From the NCBI RefSeq assembly GCF_946885955.1, contig NZ_CAMPHI010000021.1, positions 1 to 64,000 of the forward strand: a stretch of 64,000 bases of DNA. The letters run 5' to 3'. Position 1 is the stretch's first letter, and each line of letters begins with the position of its first letter. The stretch is from an uncultured Pseudomonas sp. (lineage in GTDB: Bacteria; Pseudomonadota; Gammaproteobacteria; Pseudomonadales; Pseudomonadaceae). The notes beneath the pieces were generated by a model. It did not search any database. It had not been told where the DNA came from and saw only the letters and a list, made by a program, of their open reading frames with translations. Shown here piece by piece: positions 49,852-59,654 of this stretch. The position numbers were made by a program, and so were the translations under genes.

Positions 49852-51030
49852 TTATTTGGACAGAAACTTCATCCCGTCTTCCAGCCCCTGCAATGTCAGC
49901 GGATACATCTGCTCTTCGAGCAGCTCGCGCATGATGTTGGTCGAAGCGGTATAGCCCCAGGTTTCCTTGGGGTAGGGGTTGATCCAGATAAGTTTCTTGT
50001 ACTTCTCCATAAAGCGTTTGATCCAGACGTAGCCCGGCTCCTCGTTCCAGTGCTCGACGCTGCCGCCGGCCTGGGTGATCTCGTAGGGCGCCATCGCCGC
50101 ATCGCCGACGAACACCACTTTGTAATCGGCGCCGTATTTGTTCAGCAGGTCCTGGGTGGAGAAACGCTCGGAGGTGCGCCGCAGGTTGTTCTTCCACACC
50201 GATTCGTACACGCAGTTATGGAAGTAGAAGTACTCCATGTGCTTGAACTCGGTTTTGCAGGCCGAGAACAACTCCTCGCAGACCTTCACATGGGCGTCCA
50301 TCGAGCCACCGATATCGAACAGCAGCAATAGCTTGACCGTATTGCGTCGCTCCGGGCGCATCTGGATATTCAGCAGGCCGCCATCCTTGGCGGTATGGTC
50401 GATGGTGCCGTCCAGATCGAGTTCATCCTGGGCGCCCTGGCGGGCGAATTTGCGCAGGCGGCGCAGGGCGATCTTGATATTGCGCGTACCCAGCTCGACC
50501 TGATCGTCGAGGTTTTTATACTCGCGTTGGTCCCAGACCTTGACCGCCTTACCCTGGCGCTTGCCGGCATCGCCGACGCGGACGCCTTCCGGGTTGAAAC
50601 CGCCGGAGCCGAACGGGCTGGTGCCGCCGGTGCCGATCCATTTGTTGCCGCCTGCGTGGCGTTCCTTCTGTTCCTCCAGGCGCTTCTTGAACTCTTCGAT
50701 CAGCTTGTCGAGGCCGCCGAGGGATTCGATCTTGGCGCGTTCCTCGTCGCTCAGCGAGCGCTCGAATTCCTTGCGCAGCCACTCATCGGGGATCAGTGCC
50801 TCGATGTGCTGGTTAAGGTTTTCCAGGCCCTTGAAGTAAGCGCCGAACGCGCGGTCGAACTTGTCGAAATGCCGCTCGTCCTTGACCAGGATGGTGCGCG
50901 AGAGGAAGTAGAACTCGTCCATGTCGGCGAATATCACGTTGTGCTTCAACGCGTTGATCAGATCGAGCAGCTCGCGCACCGACACCGGCACCTTGGCGGC
51001 GCGCATTTCGTTGAATAGGTTGAGCAGCAT
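49852..51030 (-). CDS. CoxE-like VWA protein
   Basis: A 392-residue protein with an N-terminal all-helical part (FNEMRAAKVPVSVREL, typical of CoxE-like proteins), a charged middle and a C-terminal VWA domain whose MIDAS begins D239-I-G-G-S in LLLFDIGGSMDAH. It pairs with the MoxR ATPase upstream on the same strand. MoxR plus VWA pairs act as chaperone-like activators of metalloenzymes; the client here is unknown. The pair is separated by about 140 bases of repeats. Confidence 0.88.
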   Translation of the reverse strand: MLLNLFNEMRAAKVPVSVRELLDLINALKHNVIFADMDEFYFLSRTILVKDERHFDKFDRAFGAYFKGLENLNQHIEALIPDEWLRKEFERSLSDEERAKIESLGGLDKLIEEFKKRLEEQKERHAGGNKWIGTGGTSPFGSGGFNPEGVRVGDAGKRQGKAVKVWDQREYKNLDDQVELGTRNIKIALRRLRKFARQGAQDELDLDGTIDHTAKDGGLLNIQMRPERRNTVKLLLLFDIGGSMDAHVKVCEELFSACKTEFKHMEYFYFHNCVYESVWKNNLRRTSERFSTQDLLNKYGADYKVVFVGDAAMAPYEITQAGGSVEHWNEEPGYVWIKRFMEKYKKLIWINPYPKETWGYTASTNIMRELLEEQMYPLTLQGLEDGMKFLSK

Positions 51031-51057
51031 GGCTGCGTCCTCAGGTTTGTTGCGGAC

Positions 51058-51166
51058 ATCCCCTCTCCCCTTGGGAGAGGGCTAGGGTGAGGGGCTTGAA
51101 GGCAACTCGGCGTCGCCTGGTATATCCCTCACCCCCGGCCCCTCTCCCGGAGGGAGAGGGGAGACA
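51058..51166. repeat. inverted pair of CCCTCACCCCCGG repeats
   Basis: CCCCTTGGGAGAGGGCTAGG with GTGAGGGGCTT and, 60 bases on, CCCTCACCCCCGGCCCCTCT with CCCGGAGGGAGAGGG form opposed copies of one repeat class. It lies inside the moxR-VWA operon. The same unit occurs inside ptrB at 42347. Confidence 0.75.
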
Positions 51167-51170
51167 AGCC

Positions 51171-52016
51171 TCAGCGGCTGGCGCGGCGGCTCATAAAAGC
51201 CAGGCGCTCGAGCAACTGCACGTCTTGCTCGTTCTTCACCAGCGCCCCGGCCAGCGGCGGGATGGCCTTGGTCGGATCGCGCTCGCGCAGCACCGCTTCG
51301 CCGATATTGTCGGCCATCAGCAGCTTCAGCCAGTCGACCAGTTCGCTGGTCGAGGGCTTCTTCTTCAGGCCCGGCACCTTGCGCACGTCGAAGAACACGT
51401 CGAGCGCCTCGGCGACCAGGTCCTTCTTGATGTCCGGGTAGTGGACGTCGACGATCTGTTGCAGGGTCGCGCGGTCCGGGAAGGCGATGTAGTGGAAGAA
51501 GCAGCGGCGCAGGAAGGCGTCCGGCAGTTCCTTCTCGTTGTTCGAGGTGATGATGATGATCGGGCGCTGCTTGGCCTTGATCGTCTCGTTGGTCTCGTAA
51601 ACGTAGAACTCCATCTTGTCGAGTTCTTGCAACAGGTCGTTGGGGAATTCGATGTCGGCCTTGTCGATTTCGTCGATCAGCAGGATTACCCGCTCATCCG
51701 ACTCGAAGGCTTCCCACAGCTTGCCCTTCTTGATGTAGTTGCGTACGTCGTGGACCTTGTCCGAGTCCAGCTGCGAGTCGCGCAGGCGGCTGACCGCATC
51801 GTACTCGTACAGGCCCTGGTGGGCCTTTGTGGTGGACTTGATATGCCAGGTGATCAGCTTGGCGCCAAAGGATTCGGCCAACTGTTCGGCAAGCATGGTC
51901 TTGCCGGTGCCCGGCTCGCCCTTGACCAGCAACGGACGCTCCAGGGTGATGGCGGCATTGACCGCAAGCTTGAGGTCGTCGGTGGCGACGTAGGACTGGG
52001 TGCCTTCGAACTTCAT
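51171..52016 (-). CDS. MoxR-family AAA+ ATPase
   Basis: A 281-residue AAA+ protein. Walker A is GEPGTGKT (33-40) and Walker B VILLIDEIDKAD. An insert region near 185-200 and the C-terminal lid (LVDWLKLLMADN) fit MoxR ATPases. It probably works as a chaperone or maturation factor with the CoxE-like VWA protein downstream. Length is normal. The preceding DUF748 gene on the same strand may belong to the transcript. Confidence 0.92.
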   Translation of the reverse strand: MKFEGTQSYVATDDLKLAVNAAITLERPLLVKGEPGTGKTMLAEQLAESFGAKLITWHIKSTTKAHQGLYEYDAVSRLRDSQLDSDKVHDVRNYIKKGKLWEAFESDERVILLIDEIDKADIEFPNDLLQELDKMEFYVYETNETIKAKQRPIIIITSNNEKELPDAFLRRCFFHYIAFPDRATLQQIVDVHYPDIKKDLVAEALDVFFDVRKVPGLKKKPSTSELVDWLKLLMADNIGEAVLRERDPTKAIPPLAGALVKNEQDVQLLERLAFMSRRASR

Positions 52017-52141
52017 CGGTAAATCCTCGAACGGTAGCGCGCAGGGCCATACCCGCGGGTTCAGTATTTGAAAACCCGACTATAACGTGCCGGTCAGGTA
52101 GCTGTGAACGCAGACGCCTTATTCAGTCACTGAATGGTCCG

Positions 52142-53230
52142 TCACTCCTCGACCTGTTCGCCATCTTTCGCCGTATTTTCGAAATGAGCGGAGAACGCCT
52201 CGATAAAACCGTTGCGCAGGATTGCAAGAAACGCCTGAAAGGCACTGATGTCTTGCCGATGCACGCTGCCGTTGAGCTCGACGCGAGTGGCGAATTGGTC
52301 CTTGGACTGATTTTTCAGTGCGGTTTCACCTGCGCCGACCAGCGCCTCCCAGATCGAGCGGAAAAAGCCCTTGTCGTCATTGGCGACATCCTGCTGCCAG
52401 TCGAACACTTCGACATCGTGCAGCAGCGGTTTGATATAGCCGCTGAGCTGGCCGTCATCGGCGTTCGCCTCTATGACCAGATCGCCGCTGCCAGCCTTGA
52501 AGTCGAAGCCGCCATAGGCCGAGGAAAAATCGTTGAGGCGGGTGAGGTCGATGTCGGTGACGCGCAGTTTGAATTGGAAATTTTCGAAGTCTTGTAGCGG
52601 GTTGAAGGTCGCACTGCTTTCCAGCGGCGCATGATTCAACAATAGCGCCGAGCCCTCGAAGCGGGCCGCATGCTCGCTTTGCTTTTTCTCGACATTGGTC
52701 AGGTTATACAAGCTGGCGTTGACATCGGTGGCACGCAGATCCACCGGTGGGTCGGCAGTCAGATTATGAAAACCTACGCTGCCGTCGATCACTCGAACTT
52801 CGTTGAGGGTGATGGGCAGCAGTTTTTCCAGCTGTCGGCGCCAATTGGTGCCTTGGCCGGACTGCGAGCGTTGCTTATCGGCGCCACCATCGACGAAGTT
52901 GACCTCCGGCTGCTCGAACACCGCCTCGGCCACTACGGCGTGGTTTTTCCAAAGCTCCGGCCAACTGACCGCCAGCTCAATGCTGGGTGCATCGACGAGG
53001 GGGAGGGGTACCTGGCCGCTGGTTTTGACGATGGTCAGGTCGTTGATCCAGTAAGCGCCGCGCCACCAGGCCAGATCGACGTCGCCGATGTGCCCGCGGT
53101 AGTCGCCCATATCGGCGAGCTTGTCATTCAGGTAGTTGCGAACCAACAGGGGCAAAGCGAGGTGCAGTGCGACCAGAGCGACGACTATGCCCAAGAGTAT
53201 CCACTGTGGAATGCTGTAGCGCTTCTTCAT
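52142..53230 (-). CDS. DUF748/AsmA-like envelope protein
   Basis: A 362-residue protein with an N-terminal membrane helix (about 10-30) and a long beta-rich remainder. Segments such as DAPSIELAVSWPEL and NEVRVIDGSVGFHNL recall the DUF748 branch of AsmA-like proteins, which bridge or service the outer membrane. ATG 53230 is chosen as it opens the membrane helix. Function is unknown. It is divergent from cysK. Confidence 0.72.
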   Translation of the reverse strand: MKKRYSIPQWILLGIVVALVALHLALPLLVRNYLNDKLADMGDYRGHIGDVDLAWWRGAYWINDLTIVKTSGQVPLPLVDAPSIELAVSWPELWKNHAVVAEAVFEQPEVNFVDGGADKQRSQSGQGTNWRRQLEKLLPITLNEVRVIDGSVGFHNLTADPPVDLRATDVNASLYNLTNVEKKQSEHAARFEGSALLLNHAPLESSATFNPLQDFENFQFKLRVTDIDLTRLNDFSSAYGGFDFKAGSGDLVIEANADDGQLSGYIKPLLHDVEVFDWQQDVANDDKGFFRSIWEALVGAGETALKNQSKDQFATRVELNGSVHRQDISAFQAFLAILRNGFIEAFSAHFENTAKDGEQVEE

Positions 53231-53351
53231 ATATGCAAAGACTCGCTGCAGAGGCTGAGGGTTCCGATGATGCACTCACCGGACTGGACGGCCAGGCACA
53301 TGAGTCATAGGCTGATAGCCTTTTCGGCAACCTACGCACAAGGACACCGCC

Positions 53352-54326
53352 ATGAGCCGCATCTACGCAGACAACGCGCAATCCATCGGCAATACGCCGC
53401 TGGTGATGATCAACCGTCTGGCCCCCAAGGGCGTCACCATTCTGGCCAAGATCGAAGGGCGCAATCCGGCCTATTCGGTGAAGTGCCGCATCGGTGCGAG
53501 CATGGTCTGGGACGCGGAAGAGCGCGGCGTGCTCAAGCCCGGTATGACCATCGTCGAGCCCACCTCGGGCAATACCGGTATCGGCCTGGCCTTCGTCGCC
53601 GCGGCGCGCGGCTACAAGTTATTGCTGACCATGCCGGCCTCCATGAGCCTGGAGCGACGCAAGGTATTGAAGGCCCTGGGCGCCGAGCTGGTGCTGACCG
53701 AGCCGGCCAAGGGCATGAAGGGCGCCATCGAGAAAGCCGCGGAAATCGCCGCATCCGATAGCAGCCAATACTTTATGCCGCAGCAGTTCAATAACCCGGC
53801 CAACCCGGGTATTCACGAACAGACCACCGGCCCGGAAATCTGGAAGGACACCGACGGCGCCATCGACGTGCTGGTGGCGGGGGTCGGCACCGGCGGCACC
53901 ATTACCGGCGTGTCGCGCTATATCAAACAAATCCAGGGCAAACCGATTCTCTCGGTGGCGGTGGAGCCGGTCGGCTCGCCGGTGATCAGCCAGACCCTGG
54001 CCGGCGAAGAGGTCAAGCCCAGCCCGCACAAGATCCAGGGCATCGGTGCCGGTTTCGTGCCGAATAACCTCGACCTGGCGATGGTCGACCGCGTCGAACT
54101 GGTCAGCGACGACGAGGCCAAGGCCGTCGCCCTGCGCCTGATGCGCGAAGAAGGCATTCTTTGCGGCATCTCCTGCGGCGCCGCCATGGCCGCAGCGATG
54201 CGCATCGCCGAGGAGCCTGAGATGCAAGGCAAAACCCTGGTGGTGATACTGCCGGACTCCGGTGAGCGCTACCTGTCCTCCATGCTCTTCGCCGATATGT
54301 TCACCGAACAGGAATTGCAGCAGTAA
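53352..54326 (+). CDS. cysK: cysteine synthase A
   Basis: A 324-residue PLP enzyme making cysteine from O-acetylserine and sulfide. The PLP lysine K44 is in [15 protein letters not shown] (71-76) binds the substrate, and GTGGTITG the phosphate. The last residues FTEQELQQ lack the C-terminal Ile-type partner motif. Length is standard. The ribosome site AAGGACACC precedes ATG 53352. A strong terminator follows. Confidence 0.96.
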   Translation: MSRIYADNAQSIGNTPLVMINRLAPKGVTILAKIEGRNPAYSVKCRIGASMVWDAEERGVLKPGMTIVEPTSGNTGIGLAFVAAARGYKLLLTMPASMSLERRKVLKALGAELVLTEPAKGMKGAIEKAAEIAASDSSQYFMPQQFNNPANPGIHEQTTGPEIWKDTDGAIDVLVAGVGTGGTITGVSRYIKQIQGKPILSVAVEPVGSPVISQTLAGEEVKPSPHKIQGIGAGFVPNNLDLAMVDRVELVSDDEAKAVALRLMREEGILCGISCGAAMAAAMRIAEEPEMQGKTLVVILPDSGERYLSSMLFADMFTEQELQQ

Positions 54327-54344
54327 GCCGTATTCGTAGCAGCC

Positions 54345-54371
54345 AAGCCGCCTGACCAGGCGGCTTTTTTA
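54345..54371 (+). terminator. Rho-independent terminator of cysK
   Basis: AAGCCGCCTG and CAGGCGGCTT form a ten-base stem (effective loop GACC) followed by TTTTATT. Position and U-run fit a classic terminator 19 bases after the cysK stop codon. Confidence 0.9.
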
Positions 54372-54403
54372 TTATGTTTGCGGGCGGTTGGAGCAAGGGA
54401 GGC

Positions 54404-54474
54404 GTAGGGTGGATGACGCCTTTTTCATCCACCAATCGCAGTTGGTGGATGGGTGAAGCGTCATCCACCCTACG
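54404..54474. repeat. REPIN-like palindrome (GTAGGGTGGATGACGC type)
   Basis: GTAGGGTGGATGACGC and its inverse GCGTCATCCACCCTAC flank a 39-base spacer. It is nearly identical to 35631-35693. It is the first of three different repeats between cysK and the convergent EamA gene. Confidence 0.8.
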
Positions 54475-54482
54475 AGGCTTTG

Positions 54483-54503
54483 GTAGCCCGGATGCAATCC
54501 GGG
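54483..54503. repeat. single REP (GTAG-CCCGGAT)
   Basis: GTAGCCCGGATGCAATCCGG followed by G, identical to the left arm of the pair at 18442. No inverted partner is close by. Confidence 0.75.
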
Positions 54504-54552
54504 GAAAGCTTGTGCGGCCCACAGCGCTTGCCTTTTTATGCCTGCGACTACC

Positions 54553-54657
54553 GTAGGATGGGTTGAGCATAGCGATACCCATCGCCTCTGATGGGTTACG
54601 GCGCCCGGCCCGCGTGTCTTCCCAATGACTTCCGTAACAGCGCCTAACCCATCCTAC
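54553..54657. repeat. REPIN: inverted GTAGGATGGGTT pair
   Basis: GTAGGATGGGTTGAGC at the left and CGCCTAACCCATCCTAC at the right, with the internal copies ACCCATCGCC and GATGGGTTACGGC giving an extended fold. On the minus strand the GTAG head provides the TAG stop codon of the EamA gene (54654-54656). Confidence 0.75.
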
Positions 54658-55571
54658 GTCTTGATCGGCACCGGGCGTGGGGCGCTTGGCCGCACCACCA
54701 GCCACAGCGCGATAGCAATCAGTACGCCGCCGTACAGGTAAGCCCAGGACAGCGGTTCGTCGAGCAGCAGCCAACCCCAGAGCACGCCGAACGGCGGAAT
54801 CAGGAAGGTGGTGGTCGAGGCCTTGATCGGGCCGATGTCGTTGAGCAGGCGGAAATACAGGACATAGGCGAATGCCGTGCAGCCCAAACCCAAACCGGCA
54901 AGCGACAGCCAGACGTCGACACCGCCCCAGTGGGTTGGCGCGTGCAGCAGCATGCTCGCTGTGAAGAAGGGCAGCAGGAACAGACTGGCGCCGCACAGGC
55001 TGGCAAAGGCCGTCAGGCGGTTGTCCAGGCCGCCCTGTTCGGCGATCCAGCGGCGAGTGAGGAAGCCGGCGAAGCCGTAGCAGGTCGTGGCGACCAGACA
55101 GGCCGCCGCGCCGAACAGCAATTCCCGGTCGACCTCGACCGGCCCGGTGCGAGTCAGAACCGCCACGCCGAACAGACCCAGTGCCACGCCCGCCGCCTTG
55201 CTCAGGGTCAGCGCTTCGGCGAAGAACAGCATGCCGATCAGTACGCCGACCATGGGCGTGGTGGCGTTGAAGATCGCCGAATAACCCGCGGGCAACACCA
55301 GTGCTGCCAGGCTGTACATCGCCGCCGGCAGCCCGGCGCTGAAGATGCCGAGCACCAGGCACTGCTTGAGCTTGCCGCGAAAATCCCAGCGCACGCGCAT
55401 TAACAGCAGGATTGCGAGCAAGCCGAGCGCGCCCAGGCTGGCGCGAAAGAAGGCGGTTGGCATGCTGCCCAGAACCGGCGCGATGATGCGCATGAACAGG
55501 AAGCTGGCGCCCCAGATGGCGGCAAGAAACAACAGACGCAACAGGTCGGCGAGGCGCACGGTGAACTCCAA
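54654..55571 (-). CDS. EamA/DMT family transporter
   Basis: A 305-residue transporter with ten helices in two EamA repeats (FLAAIWGASFLFMRI near the start; LSLAGLGLGCTAFAYVLYFRLL in the second half). It is probably a metabolite exporter of unknown substrate. Its stop codon TAG is part of a REP, so the last residues PVPIKT may have been set by insertion of the repeat. It is transcribed alone, with cysK converging on it. Confidence 0.87.
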   Translation of the reverse strand: MEFTVRLADLLRLLFLAAIWGASFLFMRIIAPVLGSMPTAFFRASLGALGLLAILLLMRVRWDFRGKLKQCLVLGIFSAGLPAAMYSLAALVLPAGYSAIFNATTPMVGVLIGMLFFAEALTLSKAAGVALGLFGVAVLTRTGPVEVDRELLFGAAACLVATTCYGFAGFLTRRWIAEQGGLDNRLTAFASLCGASLFLLPFFTASMLLHAPTHWGGVDVWLSLAGLGLGCTAFAYVLYFRLLNDIGPIKASTTTFLIPPFGVLWGWLLLDEPLSWAYLYGGVLIAIALWLVVRPSAPRPVPIKT

Positions 55572-55859
55572 CTCCTCGTAAAGGGCAAGCAGTGTTGCCG
55601 GGCGAATGCATCAAGGCAATCCGAAATGCGCTTTTATATTCGACGCGGCCAGGTAGGAGACAGCTTGCTGGCGATGTGCTGCTTGCGGTATTGCGGGCTG
55701 ATCTCGATCAATGGAAGTCGCTAAATCAGCTAGTTGCCGATATTTCGCTGCAACTAAAGCGATTTACCGACAATGTCCGCTTTTCCTCGGCGATGGCACT
55801 GGCTAAGCTCGCCGGACTCGCAATCTTTTCCTCAGTGTTTTTTCAGTAGAGGTTCGTTC

Positions 55860-57584
55860 ATGCCACAGCAATGGCCCGCCGCCGCGATCGCCCAGCTTAT
55901 CCTCGATGGTTTCGACGATTACCGCGAACGCTTCCGCCAGATCACCAACGGCGCACGGGTGCGTTTCGAGCAGGCGCAGTGGCAGGAGATCCAGCAGGCT
56001 GCCGCGGCGCGCATCGCACTTTATGAGGAATGTGTCGGTGAAGTCGGCGAACGCCTGCACCAAGCCTACGTTGACGGCGTACTACTGGATGTTGGCCAGT
56101 GGCCGCTGGTCAAATCGGCCTATATCGCGCTGATCGACCTGCGTTGCGACGACGAACTGGCGGAGACCTGGTTCAACTCGATCTTCTGCGGGCTGTTCAG
56201 TCATGACCAGATCAACGACGGTTGCATGTTCATTCACACCACCCGCCCGGCATTGCGCCCCAATGCGCCGGCGCCGCTGACCCGCGTGTATCGGCCCAAG
56301 GGCGATATCGAACAGGCGCTGCGGCAGATTTTCGAGGACTACCGCTTCGAAGTGGCTTACGAGAACTTCGAGCGGGATCTGACCCGACTGATCAGACAAA
56401 TGCGCGAGAACCTGCCGGACTGGGTGTGCAAAGACCCGGAGCTGACCATCGAGCTGTTCTCCTCGCGCCTCTACCGTAACAAGGGCGCTTACCTGGTCGG
56501 GCGGATCAATACCCGCGACGAGCAATGGCCGTTGGTGATCCCGCTGTTGCACCGCGAGGGGCAGGGCATCCAGATCGACACCCTGATCACCGACGAGGCG
56601 GAGGTGTCGATCATCTTCTCCTTCACCCGTTCCTATTTCATGGTGCGGGTCGGCTACCCGGCGGAGTTCGTCGGCTTTCTCAAGGGCATCCTGCCGGGCA
56701 AGCATGTCGCCGAACTCTATACCTCCATCGGCTTCTACAAGCACGGCAAGTCGGAGTTCTACCGCGCGCTGATCAACCACCTGGCCAGCACCGACGACAA
56801 GTTCATCATGGCGCCGGGTGTGCGCGGCATGGTCATGAGCGTGTTCACCCTGCCGGGCTTCAACACCGTGTTCAAGATCATCAAGGACCGCTTCTCGCCG
56901 TCGAAGAACGTCGACCGCGCCACCGTGATCGAGAAGTACCGTCTGGTGAAAACCGTCGACCGGGTAGGGCGCATGGCCGATACCCAGGAGTTTTCCGATT
57001 TCCGTTTCCCTCTGAGCAAATTCGAGCCCGAGTGCCTGGCCGAGCTGTTGGAGGTAGCGCCGTCCACGGTCGAAGTGCACGGCGATACGGTGCTGGTGCG
57101 CCACTGCTGGACCGAACGTCGGATGACCCCGCTGAACCTCTATGTGGAAAGCGCCAGCGAAGCCCAGGTGCGCGAAGCGCTGGACGATTACGGTTTGGCG
57201 ATCAAGCAACTGGCGGCGGCGAACATCTTCCCCGGCGACATGCTGCTGAAGAACTTCGGCGTGACCCGCCACGGCCGAGTAGTGTTCTACGATTACGACG
57301 AAATCTGTTTCCTTACCGAAGCGAACTTCCGCCGCATCCCGCCGCCACGTTACCCAGAGGACGAGATGGCCTCCGAACCCTGGTACTCGGTGGCGCCGCT
57401 GGATGTGTTCCCCGAGGAGTTCCCGCCGTTCCTGTTCGCCGATATCAAGCAGCGCAAGCTGTTCAGCGAATTGCACGGCGATCTCTACGATGCCGACTAC
57501 TGGAAGGGGCTGCAGGAGGCGATTCGCGCGGGCAAGGTGATCGACGTGTTTCCCTACCGGCGCAAGAGCGAGCAGGTGGAATAG
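55860..57584 (+). CDS. aceK: isocitrate dehydrogenase kinase/phosphatase
   Basis: A 574-residue bifunctional enzyme that switches isocitrate dehydrogenase off or on at the branch to the glyoxylate shunt. The ATP-loop-like [17 protein letters not shown] (about 318-334), [27 protein letters not shown] (about 457-483) and the C-terminal FPYRRK are diagnostic. ATG 55860 opens [12 protein letters not shown], the family start. Here it is not next to aceA or aceB; that is usual in Pseudomonas. Confidence 0.97.
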   Translation: MPQQWPAAAIAQLILDGFDDYRERFRQITNGARVRFEQAQWQEIQQAAAARIALYEECVGEVGERLHQAYVDGVLLDVGQWPLVKSAYIALIDLRCDDELAETWFNSIFCGLFSHDQINDGCMFIHTTRPALRPNAPAPLTRVYRPKGDIEQALRQIFEDYRFEVAYENFERDLTRLIRQMRENLPDWVCKDPELTIELFSSRLYRNKGAYLVGRINTRDEQWPLVIPLLHREGQGIQIDTLITDEAEVSIIFSFTRSYFMVRVGYPAEFVGFLKGILPGKHVAELYTSIGFYKHGKSEFYRALINHLASTDDKFIMAPGVRGMVMSVFTLPGFNTVFKIIKDRFSPSKNVDRATVIEKYRLVKTVDRVGRMADTQEFSDFRFPLSKFEPECLAELLEVAPSTVEVHGDTVLVRHCWTERRMTPLNLYVESASEAQVREALDDYGLAIKQLAAANIFPGDMLLKNFGVTRHGRVVFYDYDEICFLTEANFRRIPPPRYPEDEMASEPWYSVAPLDVFPEEFPPFLFADIKQRKLFSELHGDLYDADYWKGLQEAIRAGKVIDVFPYRRKSEQVE

Positions 57585-57770
57585 AAGGGGCGCCCCGTGG
57601 CCGCGGATAACCCATTGATTGCAGCGCCGCGCGGCGCTGCCGATAAGATGTTAACCCGGCGCGATGGGCAACCGTTCGTCTCGACAGCGTGTGAGCCGCG
57701 CCGCGATTAATCTACGCTGACAGAAGGTGCATCGGGCACCTTGTCGAAGCCCTTGGCAGGAGGAATTCCC

Positions 57771-57911
57771 ATGTTCGCCAAGTTGCATAACCTCTTAGAA
57801 GACATGTTGGTTGCCCTGGGCCTGCTCGACCGGCCGAAGCTGCAACCCATCCCGGTACGCCATGACGATCCGCGCGCGCCGAAAGCGCCGCGCCAGCGTC
57901 CGCGTCGTTAG
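57771..57911 (+). CDS. 46-residue small protein
   Basis: ATG 57771 is preceded by GGCAGGAGGAA, an excellent ribosome site, and the frame closes after 46 residues. The product has an amphipathic N-terminal helix (FAKLHNLLEDMLVALGLLD) and a basic Pro/Arg-rich tail ending RQRPRR. It has no membrane segment and no known family. The good start site and Pseudomonas-like codons suggest it is translated; it may be a small regulatory or RNA-binding protein. Confidence 0.6.
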   Translation: MFAKLHNLLEDMLVALGLLDRPKLQPIPVRHDDPRAPKAPRQRPRR

Positions 57912-57948
57912 TTTCAATGCCATTTCCGCTGCCGTGCGCAACGGCCTA

Positions 57949-58275
57949 TTAGTCGTCCAGGCTCTCGGTAGCCTGGCCTGCCGTACGCCAACCGGCAAAA
58001 CCATCGATCAGGTAACGTGCATCCAGGCCCATGGCGGCTAGGGTGGCGGCGCAGCCCTGGCTGATCTCATGACCATGGGCACAATACAGAATTGCCGGTT
58101 TATCCCGAGGGATCTGATCTTTCCAGGTAAATAGCGCGTCGGGATCTCGCCACTGCGCCCCTGAAATCTGCGCCGCATCGGCCAGGCGTGCGCTGGCCCG
58201 ACGCACATCAATCAGGTTGAACTGCTGGCCTGTCGCTTGCCACTGCGCCAGTTCGCTTATGCAGATTCTGTTCAC
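57949..58275 (-). CDS. rhodanese-like protein
   Basis: A 108-residue single-domain rhodanese. The active-site loop begins C65 in ILYCAHGHEISQG; FNLIDVRRASAR is the first conserved block. GTG 58275 follows TAGGAGCTGCACA, giving a good ribosome site; a longer frame starts within the chrA stop region and is less likely. It follows chrA on the same strand, so the three genes probably form one chromate-resistance transcript. It may supply or remove sulfane sulfur. Confidence 0.78.
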   Translation of the reverse strand: MNRICISELAQWQATGQQFNLIDVRRASARLADAAQISGAQWRDPDALFTWKDQIPRDKPAILYCAHGHEISQGCAATLAAMGLDARYLIDGFAGWRTAGQATESLDD

Positions 58276-58289
58276 TGTGCAGCTCCTAT

Positions 58290-59654
58290 TCAGTTCAGCC
58301 CCAGGTGCACCAGCAGGCCGATCAAGGCGCATGCCGCGATCGTCTCGATTACCCCGCGTTTGAACTTCAGCAGCGCCACGGCCGCCGCCAGGGCGATCAG
58401 CGCCGAAGGCCAGTCGAAGCTACCGGCGAAGCCTTGCGGCCAGAGCACGTGATAGCCGAAGAATAACGCCAGGTTGAGGATCACCCCGACCACGGCGGCG
58501 GTGATGGCGGTCAGCGGTGCGGTGAATTTCAGTTCGTTGTGGGTCGATTCCACCAGCGGCCCGCCGGCGAGAATGAACAGAAACGACGGCAGGAAGGTGA
58601 ACCAGGTGACCAGGGTCGCTGCCACGGCACCGGCGAGAAAAACCTGTTCCGGGCCGAACACCGGCTGCACATAGGCGCCGACGAAGGCGACGAAGGCCAC
58701 CACCATGATCAACGGCCCCGGCGTGGTTTCGCCCAGGGCCAGACCATCGATCATTTGCGTCGGCGTCAGCCAGCCGTAATGGCCGATGGCGCCCTGGTAT
58801 ACATACGGCAGTACCGCGTAGGCACCGCCGAAGGTCAGCAGCGCGGCCTTGGTGAAGAACCAGGCCATCTGCGTCAGGGTGCCGTCCCAGCCGTACAGGC
58901 CAATCAGCAGGCCCATCGGCAATAGCCAGAGTGCAGCGCCGCTGGCGGCGATTTTCGCCAGGTGCAGGGCGCGAAAGCGCGCATGAGCGGGGGGCGGGGT
59001 GTCGTCGTCGATCAGCGCCGGGCCGAAGGATTTGTCGCTGGCCGCATGGCCGCCGCCGACGCTGAACTGCTCCGGCAGCAGGCGCCCGCCGATATAACCG
59101 AGCAGCGCCGCGCCGAGCACGATCAGCGGGAAGGGCAGCTCAAGGGCGAAAATCGCCACGAAGGACGCGGCGGCAATCGCCCACAGCCAATTGTTTTTCA
59201 GCGCCCGCGAACCGATGCGATAAGCCGCATGAACCACGATGGCGGTCACCGCCGGCTTGATCCCGTAGAAGATTCCCGCCACCAGCGGCACGTCGCCGAA
59301 GGCGATATACAGCCACGACAAGGCGATCAGGATAAACAGCGACGGCAGCACGAACAGCCCGCCGGCGACCACTCCGCCCCAGGTGCGGTGCATCAGCCAG
59401 CCGATATAGGTGGCCAGCTGCTGCGCTTCTGGCCCGGGCAGCAACATGCAGTAATTCAGCGCGTGCAGAAATCGCCGCTCGGATAGCCAGCGGCGTTTCT
59501 CCACCAACTCCTGGTGCATGATGGAAATCTGCCCGGCCGGGCCACCAAAACTGATCAAACCTAGTTTGAGCCAGAACCAGAAGGCCTGCAGCAGGCTGAC
59601 CGGTTCTGGACTGGCTGCTGTCTGCGCTGTCGGCGTCCGGGGTTCATTCGTCAC
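58290..59654 (-). CDS. chrA: chromate transporter ChrA
   Basis: A 454-residue bidomain CHR transporter. The N-terminal half carries FGGPAGQISIMHQELVEKRRW and the second half its degenerate echo (FGGAYAVLPYVYQGA...TPTQMIDGLALGETTPGPL), each with about six helices. It exports chromate from the cytoplasm. It overlaps the 3' end of the chrB-like gene by 11 bases, which implies coupled translation. Confidence 0.95.
   Translation of the reverse strand: MTNEPRTPTAQTAASPEPVSLLQAFWFWLKLGLISFGGPAGQISIMHQELVEKRRWLSERRFLHALNYCMLLPGPEAQQLATYIGWLMHRTWGGVVAGGLFVLPSLFILIALSWLYIAFGDVPLVAGIFYGIKPAVTAIVVHAAYRIGSRALKNNWLWAIAAASFVAIFALELPFPLIVLGAALLGYIGGRLLPEQFSVGGGHAASDKSFGPALIDDDTPPPAHARFRALHLAKIAASGAALWLLPMGLLIGLYGWDGTLTQMAWFFTKAALLTFGGAYAVLPYVYQGAIGHYGWLTPTQMIDGLALGETTPGPLIMVVAFVAFVGAYVQPVFGPEQVFLAGAVAATLVTWFTFLPSFLFILAGGPLVESTHNELKFTAPLTAITAAVVGVILNLALFFGYHVLWPQGFAGSFDWPSALIALAAAVALLKFKRGVIETIAACALIGLLVHLGLN

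Noticed and set aside
54404..54657. A CRISPR-like array of repeats between cysK and the EamA gene
   Set aside because: The repeats differ from one another and are palindromic REP/REPIN units, with no regular spacers and no cas genes.
55592..55849. An 85-residue frame upstream of aceK
   Set aside because: Non-ATG start, no ribosome site and no domain. It overlaps the region before aceK that should hold its promoter.
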